Assembly: GCA_003505905.1 (NCBI GenBank)
Contig: DNXM01000190.1
Location: 14,103 to 19,110, forward strand
Reading direction: 5' to 3'
DNA: 5,008 nt
From: Oscillospiraceae bacterium
GTDB taxonomy: Bacteria > Bacillota > Clostridia > Oscillospirales > Acutalibacteraceae
This document shows, in pieces, positions 1-5,008 of the stretch. Numbering within the stretch: the first letter of the stretch is position 1; each line of letters begins with the position of its first letter. The notes under the pieces were generated by a model, which was given only the letters and a program-made list of their open reading frames with translations, was not told the origin of the DNA and did not search any database. Position numbers and translations under genes: made by a program.

Positions 1-1156
1 AGCGTGCCTCCGTCTGCTCATCGTACGAGGTGTTGACGATAATTTTGTCGCCGCTGCCTTGATCCGTCCACAGATTCTTACCCTTGCGCTGGGTGTTGTT
101 GGCAATGACGGCATTCGCCGCATCCAAAATATTCTGCGTGGAACGGTAGTTTTGCTCCAAACGAATCACGGTTGCATTTTTAAACTGCGATTCAAAGCTG
201 AGGATGTTCTCGATGGTTGCACCACGGAATTTGTAAATACTCTGGTCATCATCGCCGACAACGCAGAGGTTTTGGTGAGAAGAAGCAAGGAGGCTGACCA
301 AGCGATACTGCGCATGGTTCGTGTCCTGATACTCGTCCACCATGATGTACTTGAAACGGTTTTGGTAGTATTCCAGCAAGTCGGGATTTTTCTCCAAAAG
401 AGTAACCGTATAGTAAATAATGTCGTCAAAATCCATTGCATCGGCTTTTTTCAGGTTTTCCTGATACATTTTGTAAAGCTCTGCAATTTTTTGCTTGGCA
501 AAGTCCGCCCCTGCTGTGCTTTCGTATTCTTCGGGGCTGATTAAGTTGTCCTTCGCACGGCTGATTTCGCCCAAGGCAGATTTATGCGAAACCAAGCGTT
601 CGTCAATGTTCAGCGCACGCTGACACTCCTTCATCGCTTTTTTGGAATCATCCGTATCATAAATGGTGAAATGATTGGAAAAGCCGATTTTTTCACCGTC
701 ACGGCGCAAAATTCTGGCACAGGCGGAATGGAAGGTTGCCGCCCAAATATCCTGTGCATCCGCACCGAGGAACGACTCCAAGCGGTCTTTCAGCTCACGG
801 GCAGCCTTGTTGGTGAAGGTAATCGCCAAAATCTCCCACGGACGGGGCGCATTCACACGCATCAACCGCTCAATCGGCGCATAGGCAAAATCGTCACCAT
901 CCAAATACGCCTGCAAATTCGCCACATCCCGGGCATCCACCGTGCCGTAAACCGTGTCGGACTGATACGCCGAACCGAATTTAATCATATTCGCAATGCG
1001 ATTGACCAAAACGGTGGTTTTTCCGCTTCCCGCTCCTGCCAAAACAAGCACGGGACCGTTGGTTTGAAAAATAGCCTTGCGCTGCATATCATTCATGCGA
1101 CCGAACTGCTTTTCAATCGCTTTTTTTCGCAATTCAACAAATTGTTTCTGATACAA
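1..1156 (-). CDS. pcrA: PcrA/UvrD-type ATP-dependent DNA helicase (SF1A), N-terminal part, 3' end cut by window
   Basis: 3'-5' superfamily 1A DNA helicase used in repair and in clearing replication conflicts. I translated 385 residues; full members run about 720-780, so domains 1A and 1B and the start of 2A are visible. Motifs in order: Q-motif region MNDMQRKAI (about 21-29), Walker A AGAGSGKTT (Lys46), motif Ia ITFTNKAARELKDR, motif Ib TFHSACARILR, the PcrA signature DAMDFDDIIYY, Walker B VDEYQDTN (Asp274-Glu275), motif III GDDDQSIYKFRGA (301 on, Gln305), motif IV LEQNYRST (Arg338). All key ATPase residues are present. I chose the TTG at 1156-1154: it has GGCGGTGA six bases upstream and gives an N-terminus (MYQKQFVELRKKAIEKQF) like that of clostridial homologues as I remember them. 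The first internal ATG (1096) would cut into the Q-motif region. An in-frame ATG at 1318 is rejected because it would read through a terminator and the promoter. PcrA is favoured over UvrD or Rep from the Firmicutes context; the family is certain. Confidence 0.93.
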   Translation of the reverse strand, partial: MYQKQFVELRKKAIEKQFGRMNDMQRKAIFQTNGPVLVLAGAGSGKTTVLVNRIANMIKFGSAYQSDTVYGTVDARDVANLQAYLDGDDFAYAPIERLMRVNAPRPWEILAITFTNKAARELKDRLESFLGADAQDIWAATFHSACARILRRDGEKIGFSNHFTIYDTDDSKKAMKECQRALNIDERLVSHKSALGEISRAKDNLISPEEYESTAGADFAKQKIAELYKMYQENLKKADAMDFDDIIYYTVTLLEKNPDLLEYYQNRFKYIMVDEYQDTNHAQYRLVSLLASSHQNLCVVGDDDQSIYKFRGATIENILSFESQFKNATVIRLEQNYRSTQNILDAANAVIANNTQRKGKNLWTDQGSGDKIIVNTSYDEQTEAR

Positions 1157-1160
1157 GATT

Positions 1161-1168
1161 TCACCGCC
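1161..1168 (-). promoter_or_regulatory. Shine-Dalgarno site deciding the TTG start of the helicase
   Basis: On the minus strand GGCGGTGA matches the anti-Shine-Dalgarno complement GGAGGTGA with one mismatch. Six bases separate GGCGGT from the TTG at 1156. Neither downstream in-frame ATG (1096, 1087) has a comparable site, which is the main reason for calling a non-ATG start. Confidence 0.7.
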
Positions 1169-1178
1169 AATCTTAAAT

Positions 1179-1207
1179 ATTTTACTATATCTCAAAAGAA
1201 AAGGCAA
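1179..1207 (-). promoter_or_regulatory. Sigma-A type promoter of the helicase gene
   Basis: Minus strand: -35 TTGCCT (1207-1202), 17-bp spacer, -10 TAAAAT (1184-1179). Transcription would start near 1172, giving a leader of roughly 16 bases that just includes the Shine-Dalgarno site. It lies downstream of the terminator of the previous unit, so the helicase is probably its own transcription unit. The -35 box is imperfect (4 of 6). Confidence 0.6.
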
Positions 1208-1220
1208 GAAAAACAAATAA

Positions 1221-1246
1221 TATTTCGGAAAGGTATTTCGGAAAGG
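1221..1246. repeat. Perfect 13-bp tandem duplication upstream of the helicase promoter
   Basis: The plus strand reads TATTTCGGAAAGG twice without a gap (1221-1233 and 1234-1246). It sits between the terminator U-tract (to about 1252) and the -35 box (1207). It could be a simple slippage duplication or a pair of binding sites placed where an upstream activator would act; the sequence does not decide. Confidence 0.85.
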
Positions 1247-1251
1247 ACAGA

Positions 1252-1287
1252 GCAAAAAGAAAGAGCCGACCGAAAAATCGACCGGCT
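1252..1287 (-). terminator. Intrinsic terminator of the yebC-HAD unit
   Basis: The minus-strand RNA folds as a 10-bp stem, AGCCGGUCGA / UCGGUCGGCU with a UUUU loop (1287-1264), followed by CUUUCUUUUU. The fifth-from-loop and fourth-from-loop pairs are G-U and U-G wobbles; on the plus strand these become A-C mismatches, so the hairpin is clearly better in the minus direction. It starts 11 bases after the HAD stop codon. Confidence 0.85.
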
Positions 1288-1298
1288 GATTGCTATAC

Positions 1299-1910
1299 TC
1301 AGTTATTCGGATAAACATCACCGTAGCGAAATTCTTTCCGTTCGCCGTGCTTGAGGACATGAAAGCAACGCTCCCCCAACGAAAAAATCGGTTGATCGTG
1401 CTTCAAGCTGTCGGAATACACGCAGACCACACGGCACTCGCCGATTTCTTCCCGGAAGCGTCTGACTTTTTCTTCCACCTTGCAGTTACGACCGATTAAA
1501 ACAGCTGTTTTCGGGTCGTGACGGGTGGCAATTAAACAGTCAACTTCCAGCCGTTCGGCAATTTCTTTGAGCAAAAATTCGGGGCTTGCGCTGATAACAA
1601 CCGTTGTCCGCTCCCGATTCGGCTTTTGAAACCAATCGAAAATCTGCTTTTCGTGTTTATCCCAAAAGCCTTTGACATTCTTTTCGAGGTTAATCAAACG
1701 AATGTACTGAAAGAAAAAAGATTTTTCTTTGGTTAAATCGTAGAAATGAAGCAGATAAAGCAGACCCGTTATCAGCTGAAACGGTGCGAAAACGATAATC
1801 CACGGATTGTGAACCAAACAGTACAGATAAAACAGCGACCCACTGTCCAGCGGAATCACGGTGTGGTCAAAATCGTAAATGTCAACTTCCTTCATAGGAG
1901 TAGTTTTCAT
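1299..1910 (-). CDS. HAD-superfamily hydrolase, PSPase-like subfamily IB, probable phosphatase
   Basis: A 203-residue protein with the full HAD catalytic set: motif I DFDHT (nucleophile Asp13, acid/base Asp15), motif II VVISASP (Ser107), motif III Lys in GRNCKVEEKVRRF (Lys148 or Lys144), motif IV YSDSLKHD (Asp167, Asp172). It is therefore likely a magnesium-dependent phosphomonoesterase; the substrate cannot be read from the sequence. Residues about 32-57 form a strongly hydrophobic cap segment (HNPWIIVFAPFQLITGLLYLL), which may contact membrane or a lipid-like substrate. The start is the ATG at 1910-1908, whose last two bases and next base form the yebC TGA stop (ATGA overlap). It has no clear Shine-Dalgarno, as expected for translational coupling. 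An upstream in-frame ATG at 1940 would overlap yebC further, and the ATG at 1895 (residue 6) is possible but also lacks a ribosome site. Family secure, function open. Confidence 0.88.
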   Translation of the reverse strand: MKTTPMKEVDIYDFDHTVIPLDSGSLFYLYCLVHNPWIIVFAPFQLITGLLYLLHFYDLTKEKSFFFQYIRLINLEKNVKGFWDKHEKQIFDWFQKPNRERTTVVISASPEFLLKEIAERLEVDCLIATRHDPKTAVLIGRNCKVEEKVRRFREEIGECRVVCVYSDSLKHDQPIFSLGERCFHVLKHGERKEFRYGDVYPNN

Positions 1911-2644
1911 TCGTCGTCGGGGTTTTCCCAGTTGTGCCACACTTCCTGAATGTCATCGTTATCGTCAAACATTTCAAGCATCTTGTTCATGTTCTTGATA
2001 GCATCTTCATCGGTCAAAGCCGTGTAAGTCGTGGGAATGTACTGCACTTCGGCAACAACATACTTGTAGCCCTTGGCTTCCAAAGCGTCACGAACCGTGC
2101 CGAGGTCGTTCGGTTCGGTACGGATATCAAACACATTTTCGTCTTCGGTAACAAAGTCGACGGCGCCGGCTTCCAAAGCAGCCTCCATCAGGGTTTCTTC
2201 ATCGACGTCTTCGCTCTCGATAAGGATAACGCCCTGGCGGTTGAACATAAAGGAAACACAGCCGCTCTGACCCATATTTCCGCCGTACTTGTCAAAGTAG
2301 TGTCTGACATCACCTGCGGTACGGTTGCGGTTATCGGTCAAGGTTTCGACAATTACGGCAATACCGCAGGGACCGTAGCCCTCATAGACGATTTCTTCGT
2401 AATCGGCACCGCCCTGCTCACCGCTCGCCTTTTTGATGATACGCTCAATGTTATCATTCGGCACATTTGCGGCTTTTGCCTTGGCGATGATATCCTTCAA
2501 TTTTGAGTTTGAGGAGGGATCCGGTCCGCCTTCACGCACGGCAACCGCAATCTCTCTGCCCATTTTGGTGAACACTTTTGCGCGCTGACCGTCTGTTTTT
2601 TCCTTTTTGCGCTTAATCGTGCTCCATTTGTTATGTCCTGACAT
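1907..2644 (-). CDS. yebC: YebC/PmpR (TACO1) family protein
   Basis: 245 residues, the normal family length. It opens with MSGHNKWSTIKRKKEKTD, the family's hallmark N-terminus, and continues with the helical FTKMGREIAVAVREGG segment. Other conserved blocks are VPNDNIERIIKKASGE (about 60-75), YGPCGIAVIVETLTDNRNRT (about 90-108), GGNMGQSGCVSFMFNRQGVI (about 120-139), and the acidic C-terminus ending near DNDDIQEVWHNWE. YebC proteins are cytoplasmic and were long annotated as DNA-binding regulators; newer work on bacterial YebC and mitochondrial TACO1 supports a role in translation, notably through proline-rich stretches. Which applies here cannot be seen. The start is firm from homology, although its Shine-Dalgarno AAGGA (2660-2656) is 11 bases away, a slightly long spacing. 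It is the first gene of a two-gene unit with the HAD phosphatase and has its own strong promoter. Confidence 0.96.
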   Translation of the reverse strand: MSGHNKWSTIKRKKEKTDGQRAKVFTKMGREIAVAVREGGPDPSSNSKLKDIIAKAKAANVPNDNIERIIKKASGEQGGADYEEIVYEGYGPCGIAVIVETLTDNRNRTAGDVRHYFDKYGGNMGQSGCVSFMFNRQGVILIESEDVDEETLMEAALEAGAVDFVTEDENVFDIRTEPNDLGTVRDALEAKGYKYVVAEVQYIPTTYTALTDEDAIKNMNKMLEMFDDNDDIQEVWHNWENPDDE

Positions 2645-2686
2645 AAATTCACCATTCCTTCATGTGAGAAGTGTTAAAACTATTAC

Positions 2687-2715
2687 ATTATAGCACAAGT
2701 CTTTCCTGTTTTCAA
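2687..2715 (-). promoter_or_regulatory. Strong sigma-A promoter of yebC-HAD
   Basis: Minus strand: -35 TTGAAA (2715-2710), 17-bp spacer, perfect -10 TATAAT (2692-2687) preceded by TGC, an extended -10. This is the best promoter in the window. Transcription should start near 2680, leaving a leader of roughly 35 bases before the yebC ATG. Confidence 0.88.
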
Positions 2716-2757
2716 CCGTTACCGTCCTATTTTCGGCAAAAGGCTGAAAAAAGCAAC

Positions 2758-2787
2758 AAAAAGAGGGACTCGCAAAGAAGCCCCTCT
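2758..2787 (-). terminator. Intrinsic terminator of the ireB unit
   Basis: Minus-strand RNA: AGAGGGGCUU / GAGUCCCUCU, 10 pairs including two G-U wobbles, closing a CUUUGC loop (2787-2762), then UUUU and, after GUUGC, six more U (2752-2747). It begins 12 bases after the stop codon of the 97-residue gene and precedes the yebC promoter, so it separates the two units. Confidence 0.92.
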
Positions 2788-2799
2788 GTTGTGAACCAA

Positions 2800-3093
2800 T
2801 TACTTTTTCAAAGCCAAATCCAGCCACACAACACCGATATCCATAGCTTGGAACAAGTTCATTTTGTCCGCCTTTTTAACGATGCTGTCTTTCGGGCGAA
2901 GGGTTGGGTCGGTTTTGACAAGCTGAACAACAACTTTGTCCGCAACCTCCAGCTCCTGAACCTTTTTGCTGCTCTTGATTTGAATTAAAATAACATACGG
3001 CTCATTCATGTTGCCGTAATAGATGGTATTGCCGCAGCGAACCAGGGGCTTGCCCTTGTAGCTGAGGAACTTGGCTTTCTTTTTCTCTGCCAT
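2800..3093 (-). CDS. Uncharacterised small basic protein, co-transcribed with ireB
   Basis: 97 residues, no function recognised. It begins with a lysine-rich stretch (MAEKKKAKF), then LVRCGNTIYYGN (17-28), two strand-like hydrophobic runs YVILIQI (33-39) and VVVQLVKTDP (54-63), and ends in AMDIGVVWLDLAL (83-95), which looks like an amphipathic helix. I count 17 Lys and 2 Arg against 10 acidic residues. There is no signal peptide, membrane segment, or metal-binding Cys pair (one Cys, residue 20). The composition suggests a compact, mostly beta cytosolic domain that could bind nucleic acid or a partner protein; that is inference. Very similar small proteins occur, as far as I remember, in gut Clostridia as conserved hypotheticals. 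It starts 14 bases after the ireB stop, with AAAGGGGA as ribosome site, and is followed by a terminator, so it is almost surely real and in one transcript with ireB. It is not the DUF1292 (YrzB) protein often found near ireB. Confidence 0.85.
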   Translation of the reverse strand: MAEKKKAKFLSYKGKPLVRCGNTIYYGNMNEPYVILIQIKSSKKVQELEVADKVVVQLVKTDPTLRPKDSIVKKADKMNLFQAMDIGVVWLDLALKK

Positions 3094-3107
3094 AGTGGAA
3101 ATCCCCT

Positions 3108-3353
3108 TTATTTTTGAATGTAGTTCTTCACCAAGGATTGCAACAACTCATATCGGTCAATCCGACGCAGCAGCGCACGGGCGTTGTTGTGAGTTGTGAT
3201 ATAAGTCGGATCCTCGGAAAGGATATAGCCGACGATTTGATTGGTCGGGTTATAGCCCTTTTCTTTCAAAGCGTCATAAACAATTTGAATTGTCTTGCGC
3301 ATTTCGGTTTCGTGTTCATCCCGAATGGAGAACTGGATGGTTTTATCGGTCAT
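3108..3353 (-). CDS. ireB: IreB family regulatory phosphoprotein (UPF0297/DUF965, YrzL)
   Basis: 81 residues against 85-90 usual. The family core [22 protein letters not shown] (about 31-52) and the following [25 protein letters not shown] match IreB throughout. In Enterococcus faecalis IreB is a cytosolic dimer phosphorylated by the PASTA Ser/Thr kinase IreK, and it negatively affects cephalosporin resistance; the phosphorylated threonines lie in an N-terminal TDETVRF motif. Here residues 2-8 read TDKTIQF, so both threonines (Thr2, Thr5) are kept, which suggests the same control. The start has an ideal GGAGGT seven bases upstream (3366-3361) and its own promoter. The protein is shortened at both ends rather than truncated. 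In many Firmicutes ireB is followed by ruvX (yrrK) and a DUF1292 gene; here it is followed by an unrelated small gene and then a terminator. Confidence 0.93.
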   Translation of the reverse strand: MTDKTIQFSIRDEHETEMRKTIQIVYDALKEKGYNPTNQIVGYILSEDPTYITTHNNARALLRRIDRYELLQSLVKNYIQK

Positions 3354-3386
3354 TTATGACACCTCCGAAAAAATGATTCCATTACT

Positions 3387-3415
3387 ATTATACACGGGTT
3401 CTCTTGAGAATACAA
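3387..3415 (-). promoter_or_regulatory. Sigma-A promoter of the ireB unit
   Basis: Minus strand: -35 TTGTAT (3415-3410), 17-bp spacer, perfect -10 TATAAT (3392-3387). The -35 box is weak (3 of 6), so activity may rest on the -10. The promoter begins about 15 bases beyond the pheT stop codon. Confidence 0.75.
3399..3410. repeat. Small inverted repeat inside the ireB promoter spacer
   Basis: Plus strand TTCTCTTGAGAA: 5-bp arms TTCTC / GAGAA around two bases, lying between the -35 and -10 boxes. A longer pair of arms, CACGG (3393-3397) and CCGTG (3424-3428), brackets it. The position suits a repressor operator, but the arms are short and chance is possible. Confidence 0.4.
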
Positions 3416-3430
3416 GTGTTTTTCCGTGAT

Positions 3431-5008
3431 TTATGCACGCAGGGAAACGCCGAGTTTTTCCAACGCTTTAACGGAGCGCTTCATGGCGGCATCCGCCTCT
3501 TCATCCGTCAAGGTACGGTCGGCAGCACGCAGGCGCATACTGAACGCAACGCTCTTCATTCCCTCGGGAATCTGTGCGCCCTCGTAAACATCAAACAGGT
3601 TGATGCTTTCCAAGTTTGCGCCCATGGCATTCTTGATGGTGCGCTTGAGCAAAAGCACGGGCATTGCCTTTTTGCAAACACACGCAATATCACGGGACAA
3701 AGCCGGATACTTGGGCAACTGCTTATAGGTGCGCTTGAGGTTGCTCAATTCAAAGCAGGCATCGAAATCAATCTGTGCCGCATAGACCTTGACACCGATG
3801 GAATAGTTGCTCTGCACCTGCGGATGAATTTCGCCCATGACGGCGATTTCACGCTCGCCGATTTTCACTTGAGCCGTGCGACCCGGGTGGAAGGTCGGAT
3901 TGTCACAAAGAGGCTCAATATCACAGTCATTCAAGCCGAGCAAGTCCAAAAATTCTTCAACAATGCCTTTAAGTGCAAAGTAATCGACACCCTCGCCGTA
4001 CATACCTATGCAAAGCATATTCTTTTCATTCGGCAAGTCCTTCAGTCCGTTGCTCTCATAAACTCTTGCCAACTCATACAAGGCGGCACGGGCATTGCGG
4101 TTATTATAGTTGAGCGAAAGCGTTTCCAACATCGACGGCAGCATGGTGGTACGCATAACGCCGGTATCTTCACCCAAAGGATTGGTGATGGTGACGCACT
4201 GTCTGTATTTGCTGTCGGCAGGAAGCTCGATTTTGTCGTAATACTTCGGGCTGATGAACGGATAGGTGCAAATTTCACTCAAGCCGCACGCACGCATGGT
4301 TTCGCCTGCGAGCTTTTCGAGCTTTTGGAACGGCGTCAGCTGGGCATTTGCCACGCCGGACAACTGACGGTCCTCAATTTTATCATAGCCGTAGAAACGG
4401 GCAATTTCTTCGGAAATATCCGCCTTATGGCGCAAATCGTTGCGGAAGGACGGAACCACAATCAAGCCGTTTTCGATTTTGCATCCCAGACGCTCCAAAA
4501 TCGCCTTCTGCTCCTCGGCGGAAACATTGATGCCGATAAAATTGTTCACCCAATCCGGCTCAAAGGGCAAGGTGAAATCGCTGACATCGGAGCAGTCGCA
4601 ATCCACAACGCCGTTGACCACTTCGCCTGCGCCGAGCTGCTGAACCAACTGCAACGCACGGTTGAGCATCTTGCGGCATCCTCTCGGGTCAAGCTGTTTG
4701 TCATAACGGGAGGAAGCCTCGGTGCGCATACCGAGCTTCTTGGCGGTCATACGGATGGACGGACCGTTGAAGCAAGCAGATTCAAACACGATGGTGGTTG
4801 TATCGTCCATGATACCGCTGTATTCGCCGCCCATGACACCGGCAACGGCGACCGGCTTATCGGTGTCGGCAATCACAAGCATTTCATCGGTCAAACTGCG
4901 TTCCACGCCGTCCAATGTGGTGATGGTTTCGCCGTTTTTCGCTTTTCGCACAATCACCTGACCGCCGTTGAGGTAGCGCAGGTCAAATGCGTGCATGGGC
5001 TGACCGTA
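3431..5008 (-). CDS. pheT: Phenylalanyl-tRNA synthetase beta subunit, N-terminus cut by window
   Basis: Beta chain of the alpha2-beta2 enzyme that charges tRNA-Phe. 525 residues are visible up to the TAA stop; the full chain is about 790-805, so roughly 270 residues (tRNA-binding B2 region, B1 and the start of B3/4) lie outside. The first codons read YGQPMHAFD, a B3/4 motif, so the ATG at 4996 is internal and not the start. Visible order (residue 1 = first codon in window): B3/4 editing domain with GGEYSGIMDDTTTIVFESACF (about 60-80) and TEASSRYDKQLDP (about 96-108); B5 domain with VPSFRNDLRHKADISEEIAR and FYGYDKI (about 185-211); catalytic-like core with NPLGEDTGVMRTTMLPSML (about 276-294), LYELARVY, HPGRTAQV and GEIHP; C-terminal anticodon-binding FDX-ACB domain from about 428 (LPKYPALSRDIACV) to the end. 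The editing His (in HAFD) and Glu (in FESACF) are present. pheS is expected just upstream, off the right edge. Confidence 0.97.
   Translation of the reverse strand, partial: YGQPMHAFDLRYLNGGQVIVRKAKNGETITTLDGVERSLTDEMLVIADTDKPVAVAGVMGGEYSGIMDDTTTIVFESACFNGPSIRMTAKKLGMRTEASSRYDKQLDPRGCRKMLNRALQLVQQLGAGEVVNGVVDCDCSDVSDFTLPFEPDWVNNFIGINVSAEEQKAILERLGCKIENGLIVVPSFRNDLRHKADISEEIARFYGYDKIEDRQLSGVANAQLTPFQKLEKLAGETMRACGLSEICTYPFISPKYYDKIELPADSKYRQCVTITNPLGEDTGVMRTTMLPSMLETLSLNYNNRNARAALYELARVYESNGLKDLPNEKNMLCIGMYGEGVDYFALKGIVEEFLDLLGLNDCDIEPLCDNPTFHPGRTAQVKIGEREIAVMGEIHPQVQSNYSIGVKVYAAQIDFDACFELSNLKRTYKQLPKYPALSRDIACVCKKAMPVLLLKRTIKNAMGANLESINLFDVYEGAQIPEGMKSVAFSMRLRAADRTLTDEEADAAMKRSVKALEKLGVSLRA

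Noticed and set aside
59..544. Plus-strand open frame of 161 codons
   Set aside because: Antisense to helicase motifs II to IV; the minus strand fully explains the region.
1157..1318. Helicase start at the in-frame ATG at 1318
   Set aside because: The added 54 residues are Phe/Leu/Lys-rich noise spanning a terminator, a tandem repeat and the promoter, and homologues lack them.
584..1354. Long plus-strand open frame (256 codons)
   Set aside because: Lies antisense to the helicase gene and crosses its promoter and terminator; no recognisable protein, no supporting ribosome site.
1911..1940. HAD gene starting at the ATG at 1940
   Set aside because: Would add ten residues (MAQLGKPRRR) encoded inside conserved yebC sequence; the ATGA overlap at 1910 is the usual arrangement.
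1934..2506. Plus-strand open frame of 190 codons
   Set aside because: Antisense shadow of yebC, whose minus-strand reading is conserved from end to end.
2646..2660. Tiny leader frame (ATG AAG GAA TGG TGA) just before yebC
   Set aside because: Only four codons, no ribosome site of its own, and it overlaps the yebC Shine-Dalgarno; most likely chance.
2645..2799. Possible small RNA or riboswitch between the 97-residue gene and yebC
   Set aside because: The gap is fully used by a terminator, a promoter and a short leader; no further structure seen.
4994..4996. ATG at 4996 as start of pheT
   Set aside because: The frame is open to the window edge and the preceding codons complete the conserved GQPxHAFD motif, so the gene begins outside.
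1..5008. Mobile element, CRISPR array, tRNA or rRNA
   Set aside because: No transposase or integrase, no spaced repeat series, no tRNA or rRNA-like sequence found on either strand.

Overview
The window looks like ordinary chromosomal housekeeping DNA of a low-to-mid GC Bacillota (Firmicutes) bacterium, probably a gut-type Clostridia of the Oscillospiraceae/Ruminococcaceae kind. The reasons are an IreB-family protein (essentially a Bacillota family), strong sigma-A type promoters, GGAGGTG-like Shine-Dalgarno sites, a TTG start codon, and PcrA and PheT sequences of the Firmicutes type. The class is fairly secure; the family is inferred from remembered similarity only.

All six genes lie on the minus strand and read from high to low coordinates. 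5008-3431 is the C-terminal two thirds of pheT, the phenylalanyl-tRNA synthetase beta chain, cut by the window edge. 3353-2800 is a two-gene unit: ireB, the small phosphoprotein of the PASTA-kinase (IreK/PrkC) pathway, then an uncharacterised 97-residue basic protein. The unit has its own promoter and a clear intrinsic terminator. 2644-1299 is a second two-gene unit with promoter and terminator: yebC and a HAD-superfamily phosphatase joined by an ATGA stop/start overlap. 1156-1 is the N-terminal half of a PcrA/UvrD DNA helicase that starts at TTG behind a good Shine-Dalgarno and promoter, and runs off the left edge.

The intergenic regions are short and well explained. Each of the three downstream transcription units has a -35/-10 pair with exactly 17-bp spacing. 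The two intrinsic terminators form 10-bp stems only when G-U pairs on the minus-strand RNA are allowed, which confirms the direction of transcription. Two small unexplained elements remain: a perfect 13-bp tandem duplication just upstream of the pcrA promoter, and an inverted repeat inside the spacer of the ireB promoter.

There is no sign of a mobile element, CRISPR array, RNA gene or new multi-gene system. The nearest things to undescribed biology are the uncharacterised small gene co-transcribed with ireB and the coupling of yebC to a HAD phosphatase.
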